DNA from: Xanthobacteraceae bacterium
Lineage (GTDB): Bacteria; Pseudomonadota; Alphaproteobacteria; Rhizobiales; Xanthobacteraceae
Direction of reading: 5' to 3'
DNA: 5,128 nucleotides
Assembly (NCBI GenBank): GCA_030039655.1
Contig: JASHVC010000832.1
Location: 1-5,128 of the forward strand
In this document: positions 1 through 5,128 of the stretch, one piece after another
Position numbering within the stretch: the stretch's first letter is position 1
Layout of the letters: each line of letters begins with the position of its first letter
Program-made: the position numbers and the translations under genes
The notes under the pieces: model-generated
What the model saw: the letters and a program-made list of their open reading frames with translations, nothing else
What the model was told of the DNA's origin: nothing
The model's database searches: none

Positions 1-1105
1 TGTACGAGCTCCAGCGCACGTAGTCGCAGATGGACATGCGGCCGTTGTTGACCTCGGTGAGCATGAGCGACATCTGCGTCTCGACGCCTGGAAACCCGGC
101 GTCGACCGTCCAGATATCGTTGCGCGTCTTTTCCTCCGGCGTGTGCGGCGCGTGATCCGTGGAGATCATGTCGATCGTGCCGTCTGCCAACGCCGACCAC
201 AGCGGCTCGCGGTTGCGCGCTTCGCGCACCGGCGGGTTGACGCGGATGATCCCGCCCAGCCGGTGATAGTCGTCGGTGGATAGCAGCAGATAGTGCGGGC
301 AGGTCTCCCCGGTAATGTCGACACCGCGCGCTTTGGCTTCGCGCAACGGCCGGAGTTCCTCAGCGGAGGAAATGTGCAAGATCTGAATGCGCGCGCCGGT
401 CCATTCGGAAAGAATAGCGGCGCGGCTCACGGCTTCGATCGCCACAACAGCCGGCCGTGAGGCGAGATGGTCCATCGGGCTGCGATGGCCCGCGCGGGTC
501 AGTCGTTCCTGGCGACGCTCCATGATCGAATTGGTCTCAGCGTGCAGCGAAATGCGCTTGCCGGTCGGCGCCACCACTTCGAACGCTTCCAGCATCGCGC
601 CGGTAGAGGGGGACGGGAGTCTGGCGAACGTATTCCCCATAAAAAGCTTAAAGCCGATGACGCCGCCCGCGACCAAATCGGGGACATGTTCGATCGTGTC
701 CTCACCGAGCAGTCCGTAGATGCCAAAATCGACGCATGCCAACTTGGCCGCCGTCCGTTGCTTTGCAGCAAGCGCCTCCGCGGTGCCGGTCGGTGGATCG
801 GTGTTCGGCATCTCGAACACTGTGGTGACGCCGCCGCAGGCCGCGGCGGCCGTCCCGGTTCCCCAATCCTCCTTGTGCGGCCAGCCGGGATCGCGGAAGT
901 GCACGTGCACGTCGATGGCGCCGGGCAGGACGTGCAGGCCGGTGGCGTCGAAACTTTCGCACGCCGGCGGCATCGCTGCGTCTGCGCCGACCGCGAGCAC
1001 CCGGCCGTCTTTGATGGCAATGCTACCGACGGCCGTCGCATCCGCCGACACGATCGTGCCGTTGCGAATGATCAGATCGGCGCTGACGGTGCTCTCATCG
1101 GCCAT
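1..1105 (-). CDS. Dihydroorotase-family cyclic amidohydrolase (3' partial)
   Basis: Metal-dependent amidohydrolase predicted to hydrolyse a cyclic amide, imide or ureide ring in the cytoplasm. The 368 visible residues start at ATG 1105, seven bases after an AGAGG ribosome binding site, and run off the left edge; dihydroorotase-like proteins are usually about 430-460 residues, so the C-terminus is missing. The N-terminal beta-sandwich strand (LIIRNGTIV, 11-19) leads into the TIM barrel. The binuclear metal site is complete: HVH at 67-69, the carboxylated-lysine motif GFKLFM (Lys153), His188 in SLHAET, His244 in LHISSA and Asp317 in STDHAPH. Arg71, Asn101 (MPNT) and His321 match the substrate-carboxylate ligands of dihydroorotase. 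ETCPHYL (267-273) and GFPGVET (337-343) are further family motifs. It is the third gene of the minus-strand operon, 21 bases after the dehydrogenase. Family certain; dihydroorotase, hydantoinase or allantoinase-like activity cannot be separated here, and its setting beside a transporter gene argues for catabolism over pyrimidine biosynthesis. Confidence 0.93.
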   Translation of the reverse strand, partial: MADESTVSADLIIRNGTIVSADATAVGSIAIKDGRVLAVGADAAMPPACESFDATGLHVLPGAIDVHVHFRDPGWPHKEDWGTGTAAAACGGVTTVFEMPNTDPPTGTAEALAAKQRTAAKLACVDFGIYGLLGEDTIEHVPDLVAGGVIGFKLFMGNTFARLPSPSTGAMLEAFEVVAPTGKRISLHAETNSIMERRQERLTRAGHRSPMDHLASRPAVVAIEAVSRAAILSEWTGARIQILHISSAEELRPLREAKARGVDITGETCPHYLLLSTDDYHRLGGIIRVNPPVREARNREPLWSALADGTIDMISTDHAPHTPEEKTRNDIWTVDAGFPGVETQMSLMLTEVNNGRMSICDYVRWSSY

Positions 1106-1126
1106 CGAAAATCCTCTTGCGGCCTC

Positions 1127-1921
1127 TCACAGCATCGCCCAGCCGCCATCGATCGGAAGATCAACGCCAGTAATCTGGCGTGACACATCGCTTGCGAGAA
1201 ATAGACAGGCATTGGCGACGTCGCGGTCGGTGGTCACGCGCTTGAGCGCATATTCGGCGGCGTGTCGCTCGATAGCCTCCTCGATGCTGATGCCTAAGCG
1301 CTTGGCCATGTCGGCACAGACCTTCTCGCGGAAGCGCGGGCCATCCACCATGCCGGGCTCGATGCAATTGACGTTGATGTTATAGGGGCCGACTTCGAGC
1401 GCAAAACTTTTGGTGATGCCGCGAAGCCCCCACTTGGAGGCAGAGTAGGCCATGCGTCCGGCGCGTCCGCGCATGCCGAAGGTGCCGCCCACGTTGACGA
1501 TCTTGCCGTAGCGTTGCGCCATCATGGTCGGCAACACGCTGCGCATGGTGTGGAAACAGCCGTTCATGTTGAGCGTGACGATGGCGTCGAATTCTTCCGG
1601 CGTGGTGTCTACGCCCGCCTTGCCGATCGGCCCAGAGCCGCCGGCCACGTTGACCAGAATGTCGATGCGGTTCCCGAAGGCCGCCTTTGTCTTCACTGCG
1701 GCGTCGGCACATTGCTGCGGGTCGGTAAGATCGCACGGAACGACGATGGCTTCGCCGCCCGCCGCCCGGACCGACTCGGCGACAGGCTCGATGGCAGCGC
1801 AATCGCGCCCGAGCAGCGCTAGCCGCGCCCCCTCCGCAGCGAACGCCTCGGTGATCACCGCGCCCATGCCCTTGGCTGGGCCGGTGATCATCGCTACGCG
1901 ACCTTTAAGCTGCAATTCCAT
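1127..1921 (-). CDS. Short-chain dehydrogenase/reductase (SDR), catalytic Ser replaced by Gly
   Basis: A 264-residue classical-size SDR, predicted to be a cytoplasmic NAD(P)-dependent alcohol dehydrogenase or ketoreductase. The Rossmann nucleotide-binding motif TGPAKGMG is at 13-20. Arg39 after the second strand could favour NADP, though this is weak evidence. Asp64 is the adenine-ring contact, NVAG (91-94) stands for the usual NNAG, Asn118 is the structural catalytic Asn, and YSASK (159-163) gives the catalytic Tyr and Lys. EPGMV (188-192) follows. The usual Ser thirteen residues before the Tyr is Gly146 here, with Thr147 next to it. The C-terminus, GVDLPIDGGW, is typical of the family. The start ATG 1921 has only a weak purine-rich upstream sequence and lies 16 bases after the stop of the binding-protein gene, so translation may depend on the upstream gene. 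Substrate unknown; the operon suggests it acts on the imported compound or on a product of the amidohydrolase. Confidence 0.93.
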   Translation of the reverse strand: MELQLKGRVAMITGPAKGMGAVITEAFAAEGARLALLGRDCAAIEPVAESVRAAGGEAIVVPCDLTDPQQCADAAVKTKAAFGNRIDILVNVAGGSGPIGKAGVDTTPEEFDAIVTLNMNGCFHTMRSVLPTMMAQRYGKIVNVGGTFGMRGRAGRMAYSASKWGLRGITKSFALEVGPYNINVNCIEPGMVDGPRFREKVCADMAKRLGISIEEAIERHAAEYALKRVTTDRDVANACLFLASDVSRQITGVDLPIDGGWAML

Positions 1922-1937
1922 CCGCTGCGCCGATATC

Positions 1938-2981
1938 TCAGAACAGTTTCTTCGGCAGGTCGTCGACCGGAGGCAGGAAAGCCGAGGACCATACTTCGTC
2001 GATAGTCGGTGTGCGGGGCAAGCCTTCCGCGTTCACCAGAATGTCGATGGAACGCTTCAGCCGAGCCGTATCGACGTTGCCGAGCCCGATCTTGGCGATC
2101 TCGGGACTGTTCATTTCGTCCTTGAGGGTTGCGTCCAGCCGCTCGCGCTCGACCTTGACGTTGATCAGCGGCTCGCGCTTGGCAACCGCGGCAACGGCTG
2201 CGTCCGGGTCCTTGAGCGCGTCCAGAAGCCCGTGATTGATGCCGGCGATCAGTCCCTTCACGGCCGACGGATTGTCCTTCACCAGCTTCTTGGAGACGAT
2301 GATGGCATTGGAATAAAGGTCCATCCCATAGTCGCCGTAGTTGATGAAGCGGATGTCCTTGTCCGGATCGACGCGGATCAGCATTGCGGAGAAGCGGATG
2401 GTGTTGACGTAGCCGAATACGCCATCGACCTGCTTCTGCATCAACATCTGCTCGCGCAGGTTCGGCGCCATGTTGGTGATCTTGACGGTGTCGCAGTTGA
2501 TCTTGGTGATCTTGCAGAAGGCAGGGAACAGCTTGAGCGCACCGTCGCCAACGGCGCCGCCCAGTGTCTTGCCCTCCAGATCCTTCGGCGTCTTGATGTC
2601 GCTATCGGAGCGCACCGCAATCGTAAACGGCGGTCGGTTGTACATCATATAGACGGCGATCGGCGCTTCTTCCGGACGCTTGGCCGCGAACTCGATCAGC
2701 GCATTGATGTCGCCAAACCCGGCATCGTAGGTGCCGTTAGCGACGAGCGGGATCGGGGCGCCCGAGCCATTGCCCTGATCCATCGTCAGGTCGACACCAT
2801 TCTCTTTGAAATAACCCCGGTCGTCGGCGAGAAAGAACCAGCCCTGCGGACCCTGGTATTTCCAGTTGAGCACCATTTTCAACTTGGTCTGGGCGGATGC
2901 GGAAGTCGGCAGTGCAAGCGACACGGCTGCGCCAAGCGCGGCCGCGAGCACAAAACGGCACAGGTGGATGATCCGGGTCAT
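1938..2981 (-). CDS. NMT1/THI5-like ABC transporter substrate-binding protein
   Basis: Periplasmic binding protein of 347 residues, first gene of the minus-strand operon. A Sec signal peptide is clear: TRIIHLCR, a hydrophobic stretch at about 10-24, then ASA before a predicted cleavage between residues 30 and 31. The mature protein opens with the NMT1-family pattern LKMVLNW (34-40), followed by LADDRGYFKENGVDL (51-65) and the glycine-rich GNGSG turn (70-74). Later blocks, TPKDLEGKTLGG and DLYSNAIIVSKKLV, also fit this fold. Relatives bind thiamine pyrimidine precursors, riboflavin, sulfonates, nitrate and other small molecules, so the ligand is not fixed; a heterocycle would suit the amidohydrolase downstream. 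The open frame extends to an ATG at 3065, but 2981 is chosen because AGGAG lies nine bases before it and the signal peptide starts there. No permease or ATPase gene is visible; they may lie past the left edge. Confidence 0.92.
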   Translation of the reverse strand: MTRIIHLCRFVLAAALGAAVSLALPTSASAQTKLKMVLNWKYQGPQGWFFLADDRGYFKENGVDLTMDQGNGSGAPIPLVANGTYDAGFGDINALIEFAAKRPEEAPIAVYMMYNRPPFTIAVRSDSDIKTPKDLEGKTLGGAVGDGALKLFPAFCKITKINCDTVKITNMAPNLREQMLMQKQVDGVFGYVNTIRFSAMLIRVDPDKDIRFINYGDYGMDLYSNAIIVSKKLVKDNPSAVKGLIAGINHGLLDALKDPDAAVAAVAKREPLINVKVERERLDATLKDEMNSPEIAKIGLGNVDTARLKRSIDILVNAEGLPRTPTIDEVWSSAFLPPVDDLPKKLF

Positions 2982-3194
2982 GAGGTTTGGCTCCTGCTGC
3001 GAGAGTTCGAATGCCTGCAACGGGCGTCGGACCCGGCTTTCCGTCCGCCCGGCCGGGTGCCGCAACCTGTTCGCGGCGACCCAGGCCTTGCGCGCGACAG
3101 CGCGCGATGAACCAAAGCGTAGACCCAGCCCGCGTTGCCAACTAGTGCCGATTTCTTGCTAGAGTGATGTCGAACTGGCACCACTCAGGCACCC
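2982..3194. promoter_or_regulatory. Divergent control region between the transport/catabolic operon and lysR-type gene
   Basis: These 213 bases separate two divergently transcribed genes, the usual arrangement for a LysR-type regulator and its target operon, so the regulator's binding site is expected here. Visible structures are TGCCA (3136-3140) facing TGGCA (3176-3180), and CTAG (3142-3145) repeated at 3159-3162, both around the candidate promoter. Nearer the operon are a CGCGCG-ACAG-CGCGCG hairpin (3091-3106) and a seven-base inverted repeat ACCCGGC/GCCGGGT (3031-3037 and 3052-3058). No perfect T-N11-A dyad could be singled out by eye, and no convincing leftward promoter was found. The role is inferred from gene layout, not from a recognised operator. 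Confidence 0.6.
3135..3165 (+). promoter_or_regulatory. Candidate sigma-70-type promoter for the lysR-type gene
   Basis: TTGCCA at 3135-3140 matches five of six bases of the -35 consensus. TAGAGT at 3160-3165 matches four of six of the -10 consensus and is preceded by an extended-10 TG at 3157-3158. The spacer is 19 bases, slightly long, which the extended -10 could partly offset. Transcription would start about 20 bases before the gene's ATG. The TGCCA/TGGCA inverted repeat spans this element, so self-repression is possible. Confidence 0.3.
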
Positions 3195-4133
3195 ATGAAA
3201 CATCTGCGAATTCTCAGCTACGTCGACGAAGTCGCCCGTTGCGGTTCGATCCGCCGCGCCGCCGAGCGGCTCAACGTCACGGCCTCGGCGGTCAACCGGC
3301 GGATCGCCGATCTGGAGAGCGAACTCGGTGCACCATTGTTCGATCGCCGCCCGCGCGGTGTGCGATTGACCGCCGCCGGCGAAATTTTCGTCCGCTACCT
3401 GCGCGGCAACATGGGCGAAGTCGAGCGGGTGAGGTCGCAGATCGAGGACCTTAAGGGCTTGCGGCGCGGAACGGTGCGCATCGCCTGCAGCCAGGCGTTG
3501 GCGCTCGACTTCCTCCCGCGGCAGATCGCCGAATTCCGCAAGACCCATCAGCTGGTGTCGTTCGATGTGAAAGTCGCCGATCATCAGTGGGCGATGGCGG
3601 CGCTGGCGGCTTACGAGGTCGACCTCGTCATGGTGTTTCGCCCGACCTTTCTGGCGAACTTTCAACCCCTCATGACGCTGGAGCAGGAGTTGGTGGCGGT
3701 GATGGCAAAGAATCACCCGCTCGCCGGGCGCAAGAAGCTACGGCTGTCCGATTGCGCCGCCTATCCGGTCGCCATGCCGGAGCGGTCGATCGGTGGCCGG
3801 CAACTGCTGGAAGAAGTCTTTGCTCGAACGGGCCTCACGTTCAAAATCGCCGCCGAATCCAACTCGTTTGAGATGTTGCGCGGACTGGTAATCCACGCCG
3901 GTCTGATCTCATTCCAAATCAGGATCGGGACGATGCCGGCCGGAAATCGGCTCGGTGTCGTCGCCCGTGAAATCGACGGCCGCGACGTGCCGCGCGCCAA
4001 TCTGGTGGTCGGCCAATTGCGCGGCCGCAGTCTGCCCATGGCAACTTCGATTTTTGCCGAGAGGCTGACCCGCACTCTCGAAACAATGCGCGCTGACTCC
4101 CACGTCAACGCCGCCAGACCTCGAATGACTTGA
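3195..4133 (+). CDS. LysR-type transcriptional regulator
   Basis: A DNA-binding regulator of 312 residues, the normal size for the LysR family. Residues 1-60 form the winged helix-turn-helix: GSIRRAAERLNVTASAVNRR (17-36) holds the two helices, followed by IADLESELGAPLFDRR and the wing RGVRLTAAGE. A linker helix (about 65-88) leads to the effector-binding domain (about 91-300), which begins GTVRIACSQAL. The start is well bounded: an in-frame TGA lies at 3165-3167, ten codons upstream, and ATG 3195 is the first possible start giving a complete domain. The ribosome binding site is weak (AGG, five bases before the start). The gene points away from the operon at 2981-1, so it probably controls that operon and perhaps itself, using the transported compound or a product as co-inducer. 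It could also influence the binding-protein gene at 4551. Effector unknown. Confidence 0.95.
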   Translation: MKHLRILSYVDEVARCGSIRRAAERLNVTASAVNRRIADLESELGAPLFDRRPRGVRLTAAGEIFVRYLRGNMGEVERVRSQIEDLKGLRRGTVRIACSQALALDFLPRQIAEFRKTHQLVSFDVKVADHQWAMAALAAYEVDLVMVFRPTFLANFQPLMTLEQELVAVMAKNHPLAGRKKLRLSDCAAYPVAMPERSIGGRQLLEEVFARTGLTFKIAAESNSFEMLRGLVIHAGLISFQIRIGTMPAGNRLGVVAREIDGRDVPRANLVVGQLRGRSLPMATSIFAERLTRTLETMRADSHVNAARPRMT

Positions 4134-4153
4134 TCGAGCTCATGCAGGCTCGA
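4134..4153. terminator. Hairpin between two convergent gene ends, possible bidirectional terminator
   Basis: TCGAGC at 4134-4139 pairs perfectly with GCTCGA at 4148-4153 across an eight-base loop. The hairpin fills the 23-base gap between the stop of the lysR-type gene (4133) and the stop of the small opposing gene (4157). There is no run of T on either side, so it is not a canonical intrinsic terminator; position is the main argument. Confidence 0.25.
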
Positions 4154-4156
4154 AAC

Positions 4157-4351
4157 CTAAGACTCGTCTCCGCCTTTCAGGATCGCATCCAACGGACCAA
4201 TGGACCGGCGGTCTTGCCCCGATCGGCGCTCAAGGGTCAGCCTTCGCCTTGGCGAGGCATTCTTGGTCTCTTCGGCACGGGGCGCGCCGCGATCGCCTCG
4301 ACGCTCGCCCAACCGCCGTCCGCGGCCTGACCGTTGCTCTTGCCTTGCCAT
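4157..4351 (-). CDS. Small arginine-rich hypothetical protein (64 residues)
   Basis: Not a recognised family. A 64-residue, strongly basic, probably disordered protein with several RR-containing blocks, including RGRRLGERR (10-18), ASPRRRL (32-38) and ERRSGQDRRS (41-50), and a more ordinary tail ending GPLDAILKGGDES. The best support for a real gene is the start: GGGAGGA sits six bases before ATG 4351, the strongest ribosome binding site in the window. The frame can be extended upstream to 4420, but that extension lacks such a site. The gene faces the lysR-type gene and ends 23 bases from its stop. Third codon positions look less GC-biased by eye than in neighbouring genes, which is a caution. 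The plus strand of the same stretch is also open (4130-4330) but has no ribosome binding site of this quality. The RRSGxDRR pattern could contact nucleic acid or simply reflect low-complexity composition. Confidence 0.5.
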   Translation of the reverse strand: MARQEQRSGRGRRLGERRGDRGAPRAEETKNASPRRRLTLERRSGQDRRSIGPLDAILKGGDES

Positions 4352-4357
4352 AGTTGG

Positions 4358-4378
4358 TCCTCCCGAGGCGCCGGAGGA
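4358..4378 (-). promoter_or_regulatory. Inverted repeat covering the ribosome binding site of the small gene
   Basis: On the minus strand, TCCTCC (4378-4373) is followed after nine bases by its exact complement GGAGGA (4363-4358). The second arm is the ribosome binding site of the 64-residue gene that starts at 4351. In the mRNA this six-pair stem would hide that site, so translation could be limited or conditional. The pairing is seen directly; the regulatory role is inferred. Confidence 0.35.
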
Positions 4379-4550
4379 TGCGTGGACTTCGTGAACATCG
4401 TGTAAAACGGCGTCACACAACTCAGGCCTTTTGCGCGGCCCGCCCTATGACGATTTATCGCGCAGCCTGGCAATCTGGGCGCGTTATTCTATGTTGCCGC
4501 CGTCGGCGCCGCTGCCAAACCAAACGCAACCACGATATCCGGGGAGAGCG
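4379..4550. other. Non-coding stretch upstream of the TctC-type gene
   Basis: No gene is supported here. It should hold the promoter of the plus-strand gene at 4551 and of the small minus-strand gene. TATTCT at 4485-4490 is a possible -10 for the former, but no convincing -35 lies at the right distance. CGATTTATCG (4451-4460) has four-base inverted arms. The segment 4496-4515 is GC-rich and self-complementary (GCCG/CGGC), within the presumed leader. No RNA gene or terminator is evident. Confidence 0.4.
4540..4546 (+). promoter_or_regulatory. Ribosome binding site of the TctC-type gene
   Basis: A GGGGAGA purine run lies just before ATG 4551, at normal spacing. It fixes this ATG as the start, in agreement with the signal peptide that begins there. 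Confidence 0.7.
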
Positions 4551-5128
4551 ATGCTTAGGAGTCGAGTGCATTCCGCTGCTGTTGCCTTGGCGTTGATCGG
4601 CCTTGCGGCATACACACCGCCCGCCCTCGCGCAAGATTACTTCAAGGGCAAAACCTTCACCATCGTGGTCGGCTTCTCGCCGGCGGGCGGCTACGACACC
4701 TACGCGCGCAACGTGGCGCGCTACATCGGCAATCACATTCCGGGTAATCCGACCGTAATCGTGCAGAATATGCCGAGCGCCGGCAGCCTGACCGCGGTGC
4801 GGTACCTCAATCTCACCGCGCCGAAGGACGGCAGCGTGATGGTCATCTTCAATGCCGGCATGGTCACGCAATCGATCGTCCAGCCGGAAAAGATCGGTGT
4901 CGACTTTCGGCAATATGCCTGGGTCGGCGTGGTCACGCCCGACTATCGGGTTTGCTACGGCTTCGGAACGAAGGGTCCAAAAACCTGGGACGAGATGATG
5001 CATCGCAAGGAGTTCATCCTCGGCTCGACCGGAAAATCCTCCGGCAACTACATCAACGGCGCGACGCTGCGCGAAGTGTTCCATGCGCCGGTGAAGCAGA
5101 TCATGGGATACCCCGGCAGTGCCGAGCA
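4551..5128 (+). CDS. Bug/TctC-family periplasmic substrate-binding protein (3' partial)
   Basis: Secreted solute-binding protein of the tripartite tricarboxylate transporter receptor family. The first 192 residues are visible; the family is usually about 320-340 residues, so the gene runs off the right edge. The signal peptide has RSR near the N-terminus, a hydrophobic core (about 8-21) and ALA before a predicted cleavage at 27/28. The mature protein begins QDYFKGKTFTIVVGFSPAGG and continues YDTYAR (48-53), with Asp49 in the position that contacts bound carboxylates in this family. NMPSAGS (73-79) and the APKDGSVMVIFN block are further hallmarks. Relatives bind small carboxylates such as citrate, glutamate or aspartate, aromatic acids and nicotinate, and several work as sensors without a dedicated transporter. 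No TctA or TctB membrane gene is in view. It lies 417 bases after the lysR-type gene and has its own leader, so co-transcription is doubtful; a shared substrate with the NMT1-type system is possible but unproven. Confidence 0.92.
   Translation, partial: MLRSRVHSAAVALALIGLAAYTPPALAQDYFKGKTFTIVVGFSPAGGYDTYARNVARYIGNHIPGNPTVIVQNMPSAGSLTAVRYLNLTAPKDGSVMVIFNAGMVTQSIVQPEKIGVDFRQYAWVGVVTPDYRVCYGFGTKGPKTWDEMMHRKEFILGSTGKSSGNYINGATLREVFHAPVKQIMGYPGSAE

Noticed and set aside
467..1183. Plus-strand open frame of 238 codons
   Set aside because: Antisense to the amidohydrolase, whose complete set of metal ligands on the minus strand shows which strand codes.
2982..3065. Upstream ATG at 3065 as start of the NMT1-type binding protein
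   Set aside because: It would put 28 extra residues, including several Arg, before the signal peptide. The ATG at 2981 has AGGAG at good spacing and begins the signal peptide directly.
1524..3110. Very long plus-strand open frame of 528 codons
   Set aside because: It runs antisense across the SDR and binding-protein genes, which have clear family motifs, a signal peptide and start signals. Its translation shows no recognisable domain and the usual look of a shadow frame in GC-rich DNA.
4130..4330. Plus-strand open frame starting with TTG over the lysR stop
   Set aside because: It could suggest a translationally coupled gene, but there is no matching ribosome binding site beyond the overlap and no recognisable domain. 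The opposing frame at 4351-4157 has a far better start.
4157..4420. Longer form of the small arginine-rich gene starting at 4420
   Set aside because: The extra 23 residues lack a good ribosome binding site, while the internal ATG at 4351 has GGGAGGA six bases before it.
4467..4483. Sigma-54-like -24/-12 element before the TctC-type gene
   Set aside because: CTGGCA and a GC at GG-N10-GC spacing are present, but the -12 half reads GCGC where TTGC is expected, and no activator gene is nearby.
4455..5084. Minus-strand open frame of 209 codons
   Set aside because: Antisense to the TctC-type gene, which has a signal peptide, family motifs and a strong ribosome binding site.

Overview
The window reads as a high-GC, alphaproteobacterial-type chromosome segment. 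The codon bias and the combination of an NMT1-type binding protein, a LysR regulator and a Bug/TctC-type binding protein suggest a Bradyrhizobium-like member of the Hyphomicrobiales. This is inferred from style only; no marker gene is present.

Layout. Positions 1-2981 hold three tightly spaced genes on the minus strand, read right to left. They are a secreted NMT1/THI5-like ABC substrate-binding protein (2981-1938), a short-chain dehydrogenase/reductase (1921-1127) and a dihydroorotase-family cyclic amidohydrolase (from 1105, running off the left edge without its C-terminus). The gaps are 16 and 21 bases, so they look like one operon. Positions 2982-3194 are a divergent control region. A LysR-type regulator follows on the plus strand (3195-4133). 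The stretch 4134-4550 contains one probable small gene on the minus strand (4351-4157, 64 residues, arginine-rich, strong ribosome binding site) and about 200 bases with no recognisable gene. From 4551 a tripartite-tricarboxylate-type (Bug/TctC) periplasmic binding protein begins on the plus strand and runs off the right edge.

How the genes may work together. The likely picture is a LysR-controlled uptake and catabolism module. The binding protein captures a small, perhaps heterocyclic, compound in the periplasm. The dehydrogenase changes its redox state, and the metal-dependent amidohydrolase opens a cyclic amide, imide or ureide. The amidohydrolase keeps all expected metal ligands and also the Arg/Asn/His set that dihydroorotases use to hold the substrate carboxylate. 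That points to a dihydroorotate- or carboxylated-hydantoin-like substrate, but the substrate cannot be fixed from sequence. ABC permease and ATPase genes are not in the window and would be expected beyond the left edge. The dehydrogenase is unusual in having Gly where the catalytic Ser is expected.

No tRNA, rRNA, CRISPR array, insertion sequence or phage gene was seen.
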